64,000 nucleotides of DNA, taken from Sphaerisporangium flaviroseum. GTDB lineage: Bacteria; Actinomycetota; Actinomycetes; Streptosporangiales; Streptosporangiaceae. Below the pieces are notes generated by a model, which worked only from the letters and a program-made list of their open reading frames with translations, made no database searches and had not been told where the DNA came from. Position numbers and translations under genes: made by a program. Positions 26,606 through 35,537 of this stretch are shown one piece after another. Position 1 is the stretch's first letter, and each line of letters opens with the position of its first letter. The stretch spans positions 1,273,326-1,337,325 of the forward strand of contig NZ_BAAAZR010000001.1 of assembly GCF_039537005.1 (NCBI RefSeq). Direction: 5' to 3'.

Positions 26606-27622
26606 TCACCCTTCCATGTGCAGCACGGCCGCGCCGGTCACACGGTCGGCCGCCAGGTCGGCCAGGGCCTGGTCCGCGCGGTCGAACGGGTACGGCGTCG
26701 TGGTGACGGCGAGCGGGTGGCGCGTGGCCAGCCGCAGGAAGGCGCGGCCGTCGTCGCGGGTGTTCGCGGTTACGCTTCGCAGGGTCCGCTCGCGGAACAG
26801 GTGGTCCTGGTAGTTCAGCCGAGGGATGTCGGTGAGGTGGATCCCGGCCACGGCCAGCGTGCCGCCCCGGTCGAGGGCCGAGAGCGCCACGGGAACCAGG
26901 TCGCCGACAGGGGCGAACAGGATGGCGGCGTCCAGGGGTTCCGGCGGAGCGTCGTAGGCGTCGCCCGCGGAGGCGGCTCCCAGCTCCAGCGCCAGCTCGC
27001 GTGCCTCCTCCGAACGGGTCAGCACATGCACGGTGGCGCCTTGGGCGACCGCGACCTGGGCGGTGAGGTGGGCCGAGGCGCCGAAGCCGTAGATGCCCAG
27101 CCGCCCGCTCGACGGCAGCTCGGCGCGCGCCAGAGCCCGGTAGCCGATGATGCCCGCGCACAGCAGCGGGGCGAGCTGCTCGGCGGGCCGGTCCTCCGGC
27201 AGCTCGTAGACGTAGTCCTCCCCTGCGGTGGTGTACCGGGCGTACCCGCCGTTGACGTCCCAGCCGGTGTAGCGCGAGTAGGGGCACAGGTTCTCCGAGC
27301 CGCGAACGCAGTAGCGGCATTTCCCGCAGGTGGCGTACAACCAGGCCACCCCGACCCGCGTCCCGATCGGCAGCCGTTCCGCGCCGGGGCCACGGGCCAC
27401 GACCCGCCCGACGACCTCGTGTCCCGGGGCGGTGTCCGGCCGTTTCGGCGGCAGATCGCCCTCCGCCAGGTGCAGGTCGGTACGGCAGACGGCGCACACC
27501 TCGACCTCGACCAGCACCTCTCCCGGCCGCGGCTCGGGCACGCGCAACCGCATGCGCTGCAATGGTCGCGTGTCCATCGGACCGGGGTGGCGCACCACCC
27601 ATGCGGCCATCGTCTCGGCCAT
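26606..27622 (-). CDS. Zinc-dependent alcohol dehydrogenase (AdhA-like)
   Basis: 338 residues. Catalytic zinc site CRTDLHLAEGDL and GHEVVGRVV; structural zinc cysteines in CGKCRYCVRGSENLC; nucleotide-binding LGIYGFGASAHLTAQ, which replaces the usual GxGxxG by GFGASA as in AdhA-type members. Oxidises or reduces a primary alcohol/aldehyde with NAD(P). Start at 27622 fits the family N-terminus. Partner genes are not evident. Confidence 0.88.
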   Translation of the reverse strand: MAETMAAWVVRHPGPMDTRPLQRMRLRVPEPRPGEVLVEVEVCAVCRTDLHLAEGDLPPKRPDTAPGHEVVGRVVARGPGAERLPIGTRVGVAWLYATCGKCRYCVRGSENLCPYSRYTGWDVNGGYARYTTAGEDYVYELPEDRPAEQLAPLLCAGIIGYRALARAELPSSGRLGIYGFGASAHLTAQVAVAQGATVHVLTRSEEARELALELGAASAGDAYDAPPEPLDAAILFAPVGDLVPVALSALDRGGTLAVAGIHLTDIPRLNYQDHLFRERTLRSVTANTRDDGRAFLRLATRHPLAVTTTPYPFDRADQALADLAADRVTGAAVLHMEG

Positions 27623-27750
27623 CTCCCCATGGTCACACGGCGGCCCGTACGCTCACCACAGCCCTGGGGCTCGCGGGCCCCGCGGGTTTAAATCCCTCAC
27701 AGGTGGCAGCGGTGTGACGAGACCACACCACCTAGAGGGGAACGCCACCG

Positions 27751-28224
27751 ATGGACGCCATCGTGCTCCTGAAGGACGACCACAAGACGGTCGAGAAGCT
27801 GTTCAAGCAGTTCGAGAAGGCGGGTGAGAAGGCCCACAAGGAGAAGCAGAAGATCGTCGAGCAGATCATCAACGAGCTCACCACCCACGCCTACATCGAA
27901 GAGGAGATCTTCTACCCGGCGGCTCGCAAGGAGGTGCCCGAGACCAAGGAACACGTTCTGGAGAGCGTCGAGGAGCATCACGTCGTGGTGTGGATGATGT
28001 CGGAGCTCAGGAACCTCGACCCCAAGGACGAGCGGTACGACGCCAAGGTCACCGTCCTCATGGAGAACGTCCGCCACCACGTGGAGGAAGAGGAGCAGGA
28101 GTGGTTCCCGCAGGTACGGGAGGCCATGGGGCGCAAGCAGCTCCAGGAGCTGGGCGAGCAGATGGAGAAGGCCAAGCCCCAGGCGCCCAGCGATCCGCTG
28201 GCCCTGCTGAGCGCGAGCCAGTAA
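27751..28224 (+). CDS. Hemerythrin HHE-domain protein
   Basis: 157 residues, four-helix bundle. Candidate di-iron ligands: His in LKDDHKTVEKLF, HAYIEEEIFYP, EEHHVVVWMM and VRHHVEEEEQEWFP, in order. Such proteins bind oxygen or nitric oxide or protect against oxidative stress. A Gln/Lys-rich C-terminus ends PSDPLALLSASQ. GAGGGGAACG lies before the ATG. Followed directly by a strong terminator. Confidence 0.88.
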   Translation: MDAIVLLKDDHKTVEKLFKQFEKAGEKAHKEKQKIVEQIINELTTHAYIEEEIFYPAARKEVPETKEHVLESVEEHHVVVWMMSELRNLDPKDERYDAKVTVLMENVRHHVEEEEQEWFPQVREAMGRKQLQELGEQMEKAKPQAPSDPLALLSASQ

Positions 28225-28241
28225 CGCCCGGCGCGGCTCGT

Positions 28242-28293
28242 ACGGCGACGACGCGGCCCCGCACGACACATGTGCGGACCGCGTCGTCGCCGT
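28242..28293 (+). terminator. Strong hairpin terminator after the hemerythrin gene
   Basis: ACGGCGACGACGCGG (28242-28256) pairs perfectly with CCGCGTCGTCGCCGT (28279-28293), with an inner CCGCAC/GTGCGG. It starts 18 bases after the stop and is followed by TTCC, as in many actinobacterial terminators without a long U run. Confidence 0.8.
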
Positions 28294-28419
28294 TTCCGTG
28301 ATATTCCGTGATCGTCACGGCGTCTTGACTGTCCGAGCCGCCTCGGTCGGACCCTGGCCGCACGGCGGCCCGGACACGGCTGAAGCCCTGCCGCCGGGCC
28401 GCCCGGACCTCGGACGGGC

Positions 28420-29706
28420 TCAGCCGGGGTTGTTCGCGTGGGTGAGGGTCTCCCAGGCCACGAACAGGGCGTTGGTCCCCGCGGGCCGCTGCCGCTCGGT
28501 GAGGGTCTGGGTGTTGGTCATGGCGATGCCCATGCGGTTGTGCAGGGCGTTGAAGCCGACCTCCGTCACCGGCCCGAGGCCGAGGGTGAGGCTGCCGCCG
28601 CACAGCCAGGACGGCGCCGCCGTGCCGAGCTGGTACTTGGAGTGGAACCCCAGCGCGTGGCGGAGCCGCTCGCCGATCTCCGGGTACAGGTCCTGGCCCT
28701 GGATCCGCGTGGTCTCGGCGAAATGGGAGATCGCGGAGATGCCGTACCCGGTGTGGGTGAAGTCCCTGCAGGTCTCCTGCGAGAGCCCGTCGACGAACGT
28801 CGACTGGTTCTGCCAGTACTTGATGATCTCCGCGCTGGTGTCGATGCCGCTGTTCGGCGGGCCCTTCGGCAGGGAGCCGTCGCCGGTCAGGTAGATGTAG
28901 GCGGGCACGCGGCCGCGGAACTTGGCGACGGCCCTGTCGTAGCTCGTCCGGTCCTCCAGGAAGACCGAGATGCCGAGCGCGGCCTCCATCATGCTCAGCT
29001 CCCAGTTGCCGTTGCTGTTGGAGCCGTTGATGACCTCGGGAAGGTAGACGGTGCGCAACATGGTGGCGAAGCGGGTGACGGCGGTGGAGGTCCAGCCGGT
29101 GTAGGTGTACCGGATGATCTCGGCGGCCCGCGGCCACGACGACCCGGCCCACCCCGTCTGCAGGGGAGCGTTGCTGTTGGTGTGGTCGGTGATCACCGCG
29201 GACCAGGCGTTCATGATCTCGATGGCCTTGTCGGCGTACCGGTTGTCGCGGGTGACGTACCAGGCCAGGGCGAGCGTGTACGCGGCCAGCGCGTCCTGGC
29301 GCTCGTCGGTGCAGCCGTAGTTGGGGTTGGAGTACGAGCCGCACTCCACGACCGCCCGGGGCTTGGCGGTCCGCGACAGCGAGGCGTACGAGCTCGCCAT
29401 CATCTGGTCGTAGGCGGCCTTCCACGGCTGGGCGCCCGCGTTGACCTTGGAGCGGATGAAGTCGAGCTGTGACCGGCCGACCAGCACGCCGGGATGGGTG
29501 AAGGTGGCGGGGGCCGCCAAGCCGGTGAGCGCGGACGCCCCGGCCGTTCCGTTCAGGGGGGCACTGAACGGAGCGATCCCGGCCGGGGCCGCCTGTACGG
29601 CCGCGGCGGGGCTGGACAGGGCGCCGGCGATCAGGGCGGCGGTGAGGGTGACGCCGGCGAGGAACCGGACTCGGAGTCTGCGTGGCTGGACCATGTCTCC
29701 CACCAT
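28420..29706 (-). CDS. Secreted alginate lyase-like protein
   Basis: 428 residues with a signal peptide ending near SPAAAVQAAPAG. The helical (alpha/alpha) alginate-lyase domain shows THPGVLVGRSQLDFIRSKV, AYTLALAWYVTRDNRYADKAIEIMNAW, TDHTNSNAPLQTGWAGSSWPRAAEIIRYTY and NGNWELSMMEA, matching PF05426. Probably cleaves uronate-containing polysaccharides; the exact polymer cannot be read. ATG at 29694 is an alternative start. The TTAGGAAAGTTTCCTAA palindrome sits directly upstream. Confidence 0.82.
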   Translation of the reverse strand: MVGDMVQPRRLRVRFLAGVTLTAALIAGALSSPAAAVQAAPAGIAPFSAPLNGTAGASALTGLAAPATFTHPGVLVGRSQLDFIRSKVNAGAQPWKAAYDQMMASSYASLSRTAKPRAVVECGSYSNPNYGCTDERQDALAAYTLALAWYVTRDNRYADKAIEIMNAWSAVITDHTNSNAPLQTGWAGSSWPRAAEIIRYTYTGWTSTAVTRFATMLRTVYLPEVINGSNSNGNWELSMMEAALGISVFLEDRTSYDRAVAKFRGRVPAYIYLTGDGSLPKGPPNSGIDTSAEIIKYWQNQSTFVDGLSQETCRDFTHTGYGISAISHFAETTRIQGQDLYPEIGERLRHALGFHSKYQLGTAAPSWLCGGSLTLGLGPVTEVGFNALHNRMGIAMTNTQTLTERQRPAGTNALFVAWETLTHANNPG

Positions 29707-29709
29707 CTG

Positions 29710-29726
29710 TTAGGAAAGTTTCCTAA
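29710..29726. promoter_or_regulatory. Operator TTAGGAAAGTTTCCTAA of the alginate-lyase-like gene
   Basis: Perfect 17-bp palindrome with 8-bp arms around a central G, three bases from the upstream ATG (29706). It shares the core TAGGAAA-N-TTTCCTA with the chitinase operator. It would cover the promoter or early transcript of this gene. Confidence 0.7.
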
Positions 29727-29806
29727 AAGTGATGTGATCGTAGCCTTGACTCCGTCCCCTTACAAGTCCTGTCTGCGGCCGGAATAAGCGGGGCACGCGG
29801 GACGGG

Positions 29807-29835
29807 CCGGCGCGCTCGGGTTGCTCGCGCGCCGG
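29807..29835 (-). terminator. Hairpin terminator after the aldose epimerase gene
   Basis: CCGGCGCGC (29807-29815) and GCGCGCCGG (29827-29835) form a 9-bp perfect stem, 17 bases beyond the stop of the minus-strand gene ending at 29852. Confidence 0.65.
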
Positions 29836-29851
29836 CTCTTCGCGGCGGGTG

Positions 29852-30829
29852 TCAGAGAGGGCTGATGCCCCAGCGATGGGTGACCCGCTCGCCCGGCGCG
29901 AGGCGGATGAGGTCCTCCCCGGTGCGGAAGGCGTTGGGCGGGCAGGTCATCGGCTCGACCGCGAGCCCCTTGCGGCGGTAGTCGCCGGCGAGGGTGTCGC
30001 CGGTGAACAGCTGGAGCCACCCGATGCCCTCGCCCGCCCACAGCTCCACACCGCGCGTGCCGTCGCCGGTGGCGAGCCTGACCCGTACGAGCCCGTCGGC
30101 GCCGCGTGCCAGGCCGGTGAAGGCGGTGTCGAGGGCCAGGTCGCCGATCGGGCGAGCGGTACGGAAGTCGTACGGTCCGCCCTCGACCTCCCGCCTGCCG
30201 ACCGGGATCTTGCGGTCGTTCACCGCGAGCCACTGGCCGGCGGGAAGCTCCAGCACGGCCTCGTCCAGGGGCCGGCCGAGCGTGAGGTAGGGATGAGCCC
30301 CGAGGCCGTACGGGGCGGTGGTGCCGCCGGCGTTCAGCGCGGTCGTCTCCACCTCCAGGCCGGTGGCGTCGAGCGTGTAGGAGATGGTGAAGTCGAGGAC
30401 GTGGGGGTAGCCGATCTGCGGGAACAGCCGCAGCCGGAGCGTCACCGAGCCCGCGTGGCCCGACACGACCTGCCACGGGAACGACCGGGTGAAGCCGTGC
30501 GCGGCGTTGCCGTACTTCGGCTCGGTCAGCGCGAGCTGCCGCTCCTGGCCGTCGAACTCGTAGCGCCCGTCCTCGACACGGTTCGGCCAGGGCAGCAGTG
30601 GCAGGCCCGCCGAGCCGACCGGCGGCTGGTCCTCGGGGTAACCGACGATGAGCGGGCGGCCCTCGTGGGTCAGGCTCCGCAGGCCCGCCCCGACCTCGGT
30701 CACGACGGCCCGGAAACCGTCGGCCTCGATGGTGTGCTGGGCTCCGGTCGGCGCGATGGTCGTCACCCGCCAATTCAACACCATCGGCGTCCACGGATAT
30801 TCGGCCGGCTGTTGTGACATTTGTGGCAT
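29852..30829 (-). CDS. Aldose 1-epimerase family protein
   Basis: 325 residues. The galactose mutarotase-like beta-sandwich shows LLPWPNRVEDGRYEFDG, HGFTRSFPWQVV (catalytic His), GLGAHPYLTLG (second His) and LAVEPMTCPPNAFRTGEDLIRL with the catalytic Glu. Interconverts alpha and beta anomers of sugars. Next to an extracellular lyase it may handle released sugars, which is inference. ATG at 30820 is an alternative start. Confidence 0.88.
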   Translation of the reverse strand: MPQMSQQPAEYPWTPMVLNWRVTTIAPTGAQHTIEADGFRAVVTEVGAGLRSLTHEGRPLIVGYPEDQPPVGSAGLPLLPWPNRVEDGRYEFDGQERQLALTEPKYGNAAHGFTRSFPWQVVSGHAGSVTLRLRLFPQIGYPHVLDFTISYTLDATGLEVETTALNAGGTTAPYGLGAHPYLTLGRPLDEAVLELPAGQWLAVNDRKIPVGRREVEGGPYDFRTARPIGDLALDTAFTGLARGADGLVRVRLATGDGTRGVELWAGEGIGWLQLFTGDTLAGDYRRKGLAVEPMTCPPNAFRTGEDLIRLAPGERVTHRWGISPL

Positions 30830-31045
30830 ATGCGACAGACGATGCTGAACGTGGATATTTGCTGCCTTAGGGGGATCTGGCGAGATCGGTGAGGGGCGGG
30901 GTTGGGGTCTTCCTGAAAGGGATCCGGTGTTTGTCTGGAATCAGGCGACACGACGGTACGCGGGACGCCTTCCGGCAAGGTGGATCGCGCCGTTCACCGC
31001 ACACCCGGGGGGCGTGCCGTCTCGGCACCAGGGGAGGGATTCGGC

Positions 31046-31345
31046 ATGGACACGATCATCGTGCGGGAGACGGCCGGGGCCATACACTCCGAGGTCCCCG
31101 ACGAGAGTGTCAAGCTGCTGCGGTTGTATGAGCACCTGACCGGGCTGGGCGTGGACGCCGAGTTCCGTGCCACGATGCCGGCCCTGCTGGTGCACCGCCC
31201 GGATGTGGGCCTTCCGCTGTGGGTCTTCGTCGGGTACGGCGGCGCGTACTACTCCTGGCAGTCCGCCGAGAAGCGGCACCCGGTCTCCGACGCGGCGGGG
31301 GCCGCCCTCGTTCTGGCCGACTACATCAGCGGCAGGGTCTTCTGA
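31046..31345 (+). CDS. Hypothetical protein, 99 residues
   Basis: Starts MDTIIVRETAGAIHSEVPDE at an ATG preceded by GGGGAGGG. Contains PLWVFVGYGGAYYSWQSAEK and ends ADYISGRVF. No signal peptide or membrane helix. Resembles small actinobacterial proteins of unknown role; I cannot assign a function. Ends at a shared terminator. Confidence 0.6.
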   Translation: MDTIIVRETAGAIHSEVPDESVKLLRLYEHLTGLGVDAEFRATMPALLVHRPDVGLPLWVFVGYGGAYYSWQSAEKRHPVSDAAGAALVLADYISGRVF

Positions 31346-31379
31346 CCGCGCGGCGACCCGCCGGCCATGCGGAGGGGGT

Positions 31380-31410
31380 GCCGTGACGCCGCCAGAGGCG
31401 GCGTCACGGC
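31380..31410. terminator. Bidirectional terminator hairpin
   Basis: GCCGTGACGCCGCC (31380-31393) and GGCGGCGTCACGGC (31397-31410) form a perfect 14-bp stem with an AGA loop, between two convergent genes. Confidence 0.8.
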
Positions 31411-31419
31411 CGGGAACCG

Positions 31420-33390
31420 TCAGAAGAAGTCACGCGACGGCTTGGGCAGCACCACGTCCACCGGCCCACGCCACTTGTCCTGTTCCGGAGCCGGGGCGAA
31501 GTCCATGGTCGTCGGCGGATCCGCTTCCTGTACGGCGCTGACGGCGGTGAGCGGGAGCCAGATCCGGCTGGAGGCCAGCTCCACGGTCACCGTGGCGGGC
31601 GCCGGCTGATCGGGGAAGGTCTCGCCGGCGTCACTGCCGGCCAGGATGACGGCCAGCCGGTGACCCGGCTTGACGACGTAGTCGGCCGGGAGCGTGTCCC
31701 AGGTGAACTGGTAGGCCTTGCCGGGCGTCAGGGTCTCCGGGGTCGTCAGCGAGCGGCGGTTGTGCGCGTCGAGCCAGCCACGGGCCACGATCTCCACCGG
31801 CCTGCGGGCGGTCACGGTCTCGGTGAGCCGGTAGCAGGCGTCGTCGTCGGCCGTGCTCTCCCCGTGGCAGCTCTCCTCGGTGAAGGTCCTGATGCCGCCG
31901 GCCGCCGCGTAATGATCCACTCGGTCGTCTTCGCCGTAGTCGACCACCAGGGCGGTCAGGTTGGCGTCCGGCCGGTCCAGCCTGGCCCGGATGTCGACCT
32001 TGGGGGTGCCGGAGAACCGTACGGCCCGCTTGAGCGGCGGAGTCAGGAACGCCAGCCGGTTCGGCGAGGCGGCCGTGGGGTCGGAGACCATCCGGTCCTC
32101 GGTCTGCGTGGGGTCGTCGACGAAGCTCAGCGTCTTGCCCTTGCCCGCGGGCAGCAGGCCCAGGCTGCCCTGCCCGTCCTGGCCGGGGCGCAGCCACAGC
32201 GGCACGTTGAGCGACCTCGACGGCCATTCCGCCTGCTTCACCCACTGGCCGGGCGCCACCTGCAGATCGACCCTGGGCTCCTTGGTGACCCCGGTGTCGA
32301 TCTTGTGCAGCCACCGGTCGAACCAGGCGTGCAGCGTGTCGATCCAGTCCTCGCGCCGGTAGTCGAACGGGTCCACGTGCCCGTACTGCGAGAGCCAGAG
32401 CTTGCGCGGCACCCCGCGCCTGGCGAGGGCCTGCCAGTAGGTGCTGAAGTGGTCGGCCTTGACGTTCAGCTCGCCGAGCCCGTGTACGGCGAACACGCTC
32501 GCCCGTATCTTGCTCACGTCGGCGAGGCTGCCCGAGATGTAGTTCCGCTCGTCCCAGAAGGCGTTGTAGTCGCCGGTCGCGTCGTCCTGGCCCTCGTGCA
32601 GGCGCTGGAGCATGGCGGCGCACTTGGCCGGTGGGTCGGTGTCGATGCGGTCGGCCAGGAAGGGCATGTAGTCGTCGGTGTAGAGCACCCCGTTCATGCG
32701 GGTGTACCGGTACCAGCTGGTGATCGCCGAGATGGGGACGATGGTCTCCAGGCCCTGGACTCCGGTGGCGGCCACGGCGTTGGGCAGCGTGCCGTCGTAG
32801 GACTTGCCGACCATGCCGACCTTGCCGGTGGTCCAGCTCGCGGTCGCGGGGCTGCCGTCCGGGTTGTACGCCTTGGCCCGGCCGTTCAGCCAGTCGATCA
32901 CGGCCTTGCCCGCCGCGATGTCGGCGGAGGCGCCCACGTCCGGGCAGCCTTCGGACTTGTTGGTGCCGACCATGTCGACGAGCAGGACGGCGTACCCCCG
33001 CGGCACGAAGTAGTTGTCGTAGAAGAGCGGGAACTTGACCGGCAGCCCGGCGGCGTCGTACCGCTTGCGCTCGGACTCGTTGCCGCGGCCCACATTGTCG
33101 TAGTAAGGGCTCTCGTCCATGATGACGGGCACCTTGAGGCCCTGGTCGGTCTCCTTGGGCCGGACGATGTCCACGGCGGCCAGGTCGTTCCTGCCGTCGC
33201 CGTCGCTGTCGACGGGGGTCTCGACGTTGACGTGCTCGCGGATGGCGTCGGCATAGGAGAAGACCGGCTGGGTGCGGCCGTTCGCGACGTTGATCTGAGG
33301 TGCGGTCCGGGCGGCGGCGACGCCGCCCGTGGTGGCCGTCAGCACGAGGGAGATGCCGATGGCGCAGAGCAATCTGGACGATCGCCGCAA
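31420..33390 (-). CDS. Secreted Xaa-Pro dipeptidyl-peptidase (S15 family)
   Basis: 656 residues with signal peptide (LLCAIGISLVLTATTGGVAAA). Alpha/beta-hydrolase core: nucleophile Ser197 in GMVGKSYDGTLPN, His338 in SQYGHVDPFDYRR, and a C-terminal jelly-roll domain (residues ~400-640). Relatives have HGLND-NV at the acid position; here HGLGELNV places Glu307 where Asp is usual. Removes X-Pro dipeptides from peptides outside the cell. A short conserved segment DSDGDGRNDLAAVDIVRP follows the signal, as in actinobacterial members. Confidence 0.88.
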   Translation of the reverse strand: MRRSSRLLCAIGISLVLTATTGGVAAARTAPQINVANGRTQPVFSYADAIREHVNVETPVDSDGDGRNDLAAVDIVRPKETDQGLKVPVIMDESPYYDNVGRGNESERKRYDAAGLPVKFPLFYDNYFVPRGYAVLLVDMVGTNKSEGCPDVGASADIAAGKAVIDWLNGRAKAYNPDGSPATASWTTGKVGMVGKSYDGTLPNAVAATGVQGLETIVPISAITSWYRYTRMNGVLYTDDYMPFLADRIDTDPPAKCAAMLQRLHEGQDDATGDYNAFWDERNYISGSLADVSKIRASVFAVHGLGELNVKADHFSTYWQALARRGVPRKLWLSQYGHVDPFDYRREDWIDTLHAWFDRWLHKIDTGVTKEPRVDLQVAPGQWVKQAEWPSRSLNVPLWLRPGQDGQGSLGLLPAGKGKTLSFVDDPTQTEDRMVSDPTAASPNRLAFLTPPLKRAVRFSGTPKVDIRARLDRPDANLTALVVDYGEDDRVDHYAAAGGIRTFTEESCHGESTADDDACYRLTETVTARRPVEIVARGWLDAHNRRSLTTPETLTPGKAYQFTWDTLPADYVVKPGHRLAVILAGSDAGETFPDQPAPATVTVELASSRIWLPLTAVSAVQEADPPTTMDFAPAPEQDKWRGPVDVVLPKPSRDFF

Positions 33391-33624
33391 GGTGTACCTC
33401 CGGGGGGATGTGCACCGATCATGTACAGCACAGAGTTATCCCAGCCGACATATCGTGTAAATAGCCGCACAGCAGCCCGCATCAGAATGAGACCCGCCCT
33501 ACCGATCGCCAAGGCGCACGGCCGCGAGGGCCGGGACATGCTCGGGCTGTGGATCGGGGAAGGGTTGTCCACAGGTGTTCCAGAGCCTCGCTTCGTGGCG
33601 TCGGGGTCCTCGTAGACTGGCGCG

Positions 33625-35454
33625 ATGACCTCCCCCGACAACGGCCTCGAGGCGAGCGACGCGCTGCGCGTGCTGAACCGCGTCTTCGGCTACAAGTCGT
33701 TCCGCGAAGGCCAGCAGGAGATCATCGACCACGTCGTCGCGGGACACGACGCGCTCGTGCTCATGCCGACCGGTGGTGGCAAATCGCTGTGCTACCAGAT
33801 CCCCGCGCTCGTGCGCGAAGGGGTCGGCGTCGTCGTCTCGCCGCTGATCGCCCTCATGCAGGATCAGGTGCACGCCCTCACGGCTCTGGGGGTCCGGGCG
33901 GGCTTCCTCAACTCCACCCAAGATCACGACGAGCGGCGGCTGGTCGAGTCGGCCTTCCTGGCCGGAGAGCTCGACCTGCTCTATCTGGCGCCCGAGCGCC
34001 TGCGGGTCGATTCGACGCTGAGGCTGCTCGACAAGGGCACGATCTCCCTGTTCGCCATCGACGAGGCCCATTGCGTGGCCCAATGGGGTCACGACTTCAG
34101 GCCCGACTATCTGGCCCTGTCGATGCTGCACGAGCGCTGGCCGGCCGTTCCCCGCATCGCCCTCACCGCGACCGCCACCGAGGCGACCCACGGCGAGATC
34201 GCCTCCCGGCTCAACCTGCGAGAGGCGCGTCACTTCGTCGCGAGCTTCGACCGCCCGAACATCCAATACCGCATCGCCCCCAAGAACGAGCCCAGGCGCC
34301 AGTTGCTGAAGCTGCTGCGCACCGAGCACCCCGGCGACGCGGGCATCGTCTACTGCCTGTCACGGGCCTCCGTCGACAAGACCGCGGAGTTCCTGGTCGA
34401 GAGCGGCATCCCGGCGCTGCCCTACCACGCGGGGCTCGACGCGCGCACCCGAGCCGCCAACCAGGCGCGGTTCCTGCGCGAGGACGGCATCGTCATGGTC
34501 GCCACCATCGCTTTCGGCATGGGCATCGACAAACCCGACGTGCGGTTCGTCGCCCACCTAGACCTGCCCAAATCGATCGAGGGCTACTACCAGGAGACCG
34601 GCCGCGCCGGGCGTGACGGCCTTCCCTCCACCGCCTGGCTCGCCTACGGCCTCCAAGACGTCGTGCAACAGCGCAAGATGATCGACACCTCCGAGGGCGA
34701 CGACGCCCACCGCCGCCGCCTGGGCGCCCACCTCGACGCCATGCTGGCGCTGTGCGAGACGGTCGAGTGCCGTCGAGTCGGGCTTCTGGCGTATTTCGGG
34801 CAGAAGAGCACCGCCTGCGGCAACTGCGACACCTGTCTCACCCCGGCGGAGTCGTGGGACGGCACGATAGCCGCGCAGAAGCTTCTGTCCACCGTGGTCC
34901 GCCTCGCGCGCGAGCGGCGCCAGAAGTTCGGCGCCGGCCAGATCATCGACATCCTGCTCGGAAAGAAGACCCCCAAGGTCGCCCAGTTCGATCACCACTC
35001 CCTGTCCGTCTTCGGCGTCGGCACCGAGCTGAGCGAGCTCGAGTGGCGCGGCGTGGTCCGCCAGTTGCTGGCCCAGGGCCTCCTCGGGGTCGAGGGCGAC
35101 TACGGCACGCTGGTGCTCACCGAGGCGAGCGCCGAAGTGCTGAGCCGGCGGCGTGAGGTGTCGCTGCGCCGCGAGCCCGAGCGTCCGGCCCGAGCCGCCA
35201 AGACCCGCCGCGCCCCCTCGGCCGAGCTGCCCGAGGAGGCCATGCCGGTCTTCGAGCGCCTCCGCGCCTGGCGGGCCGCCACCGCCAAGGAGCAGGGCGT
35301 GCCCGCGTACGTCATCTTCCACGACGCGACCCTGCGCGAGATCGCCACAGGGTCACCGTCGTCCCTGGCCGAGCTCGGCAAGGTGACCGGCGTGGGGGAG
35401 AACAAACTGGCGAAGTACGGCCTGCAGATCCTGGAGACCCTCACCGCCTCCTGA
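33625..35454 (+). CDS. recQ: ATP-dependent DNA helicase RecQ
   Basis: 609 residues. SF2 motifs: MPTGGGKSLCYQIPAL (Walker A), FAIDEAHCVAQWGHDFRPDY (DEAH plus aromatic loop), ALTATAT, GMGIDKPDVRFVAH, QETGRAGRDG. RQC zinc site with C...CGNCDTC, winged helix, and HRDC domain at the C-terminus (about 530-605). Unwinds DNA 3'-5' in repair and recombination. Complete. Confidence 0.96.
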   Translation: MTSPDNGLEASDALRVLNRVFGYKSFREGQQEIIDHVVAGHDALVLMPTGGGKSLCYQIPALVREGVGVVVSPLIALMQDQVHALTALGVRAGFLNSTQDHDERRLVESAFLAGELDLLYLAPERLRVDSTLRLLDKGTISLFAIDEAHCVAQWGHDFRPDYLALSMLHERWPAVPRIALTATATEATHGEIASRLNLREARHFVASFDRPNIQYRIAPKNEPRRQLLKLLRTEHPGDAGIVYCLSRASVDKTAEFLVESGIPALPYHAGLDARTRAANQARFLREDGIVMVATIAFGMGIDKPDVRFVAHLDLPKSIEGYYQETGRAGRDGLPSTAWLAYGLQDVVQQRKMIDTSEGDDAHRRRLGAHLDAMLALCETVECRRVGLLAYFGQKSTACGNCDTCLTPAESWDGTIAAQKLLSTVVRLARERRQKFGAGQIIDILLGKKTPKVAQFDHHSLSVFGVGTELSELEWRGVVRQLLAQGLLGVEGDYGTLVLTEASAEVLSRRREVSLRREPERPARAAKTRRAPSAELPEEAMPVFERLRAWRAATAKEQGVPAYVIFHDATLREIATGSPSSLAELGKVTGVGENKLAKYGLQILETLTAS

Positions 35455-35502
35455 GCACGCGCGTCCCGTCCGCCGATGTCGTCATCCTGCGATGGCCGTG
35501 TC

Positions 35503-35523
35503 GGGTGACATCCAGCGTCACCC
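35503..35523. terminator. Short hairpin between recQ and tauE
   Basis: GGGTGAC (35503-35509) and GTCACCC (35517-35523) form a 7-bp stem with a 7-base loop between convergent genes. Confidence 0.5.
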
Positions 35524-35537
35524 TTCACGGAGGGTCA

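Noticed and set aside
27684..27700. GGGTTTAAATCCC resembling a tRNA T-arm before the hemerythrin gene
   Set aside because: No acceptor, D-arm or anticodon arm can be built around it; the match is short and palindromic by itself.
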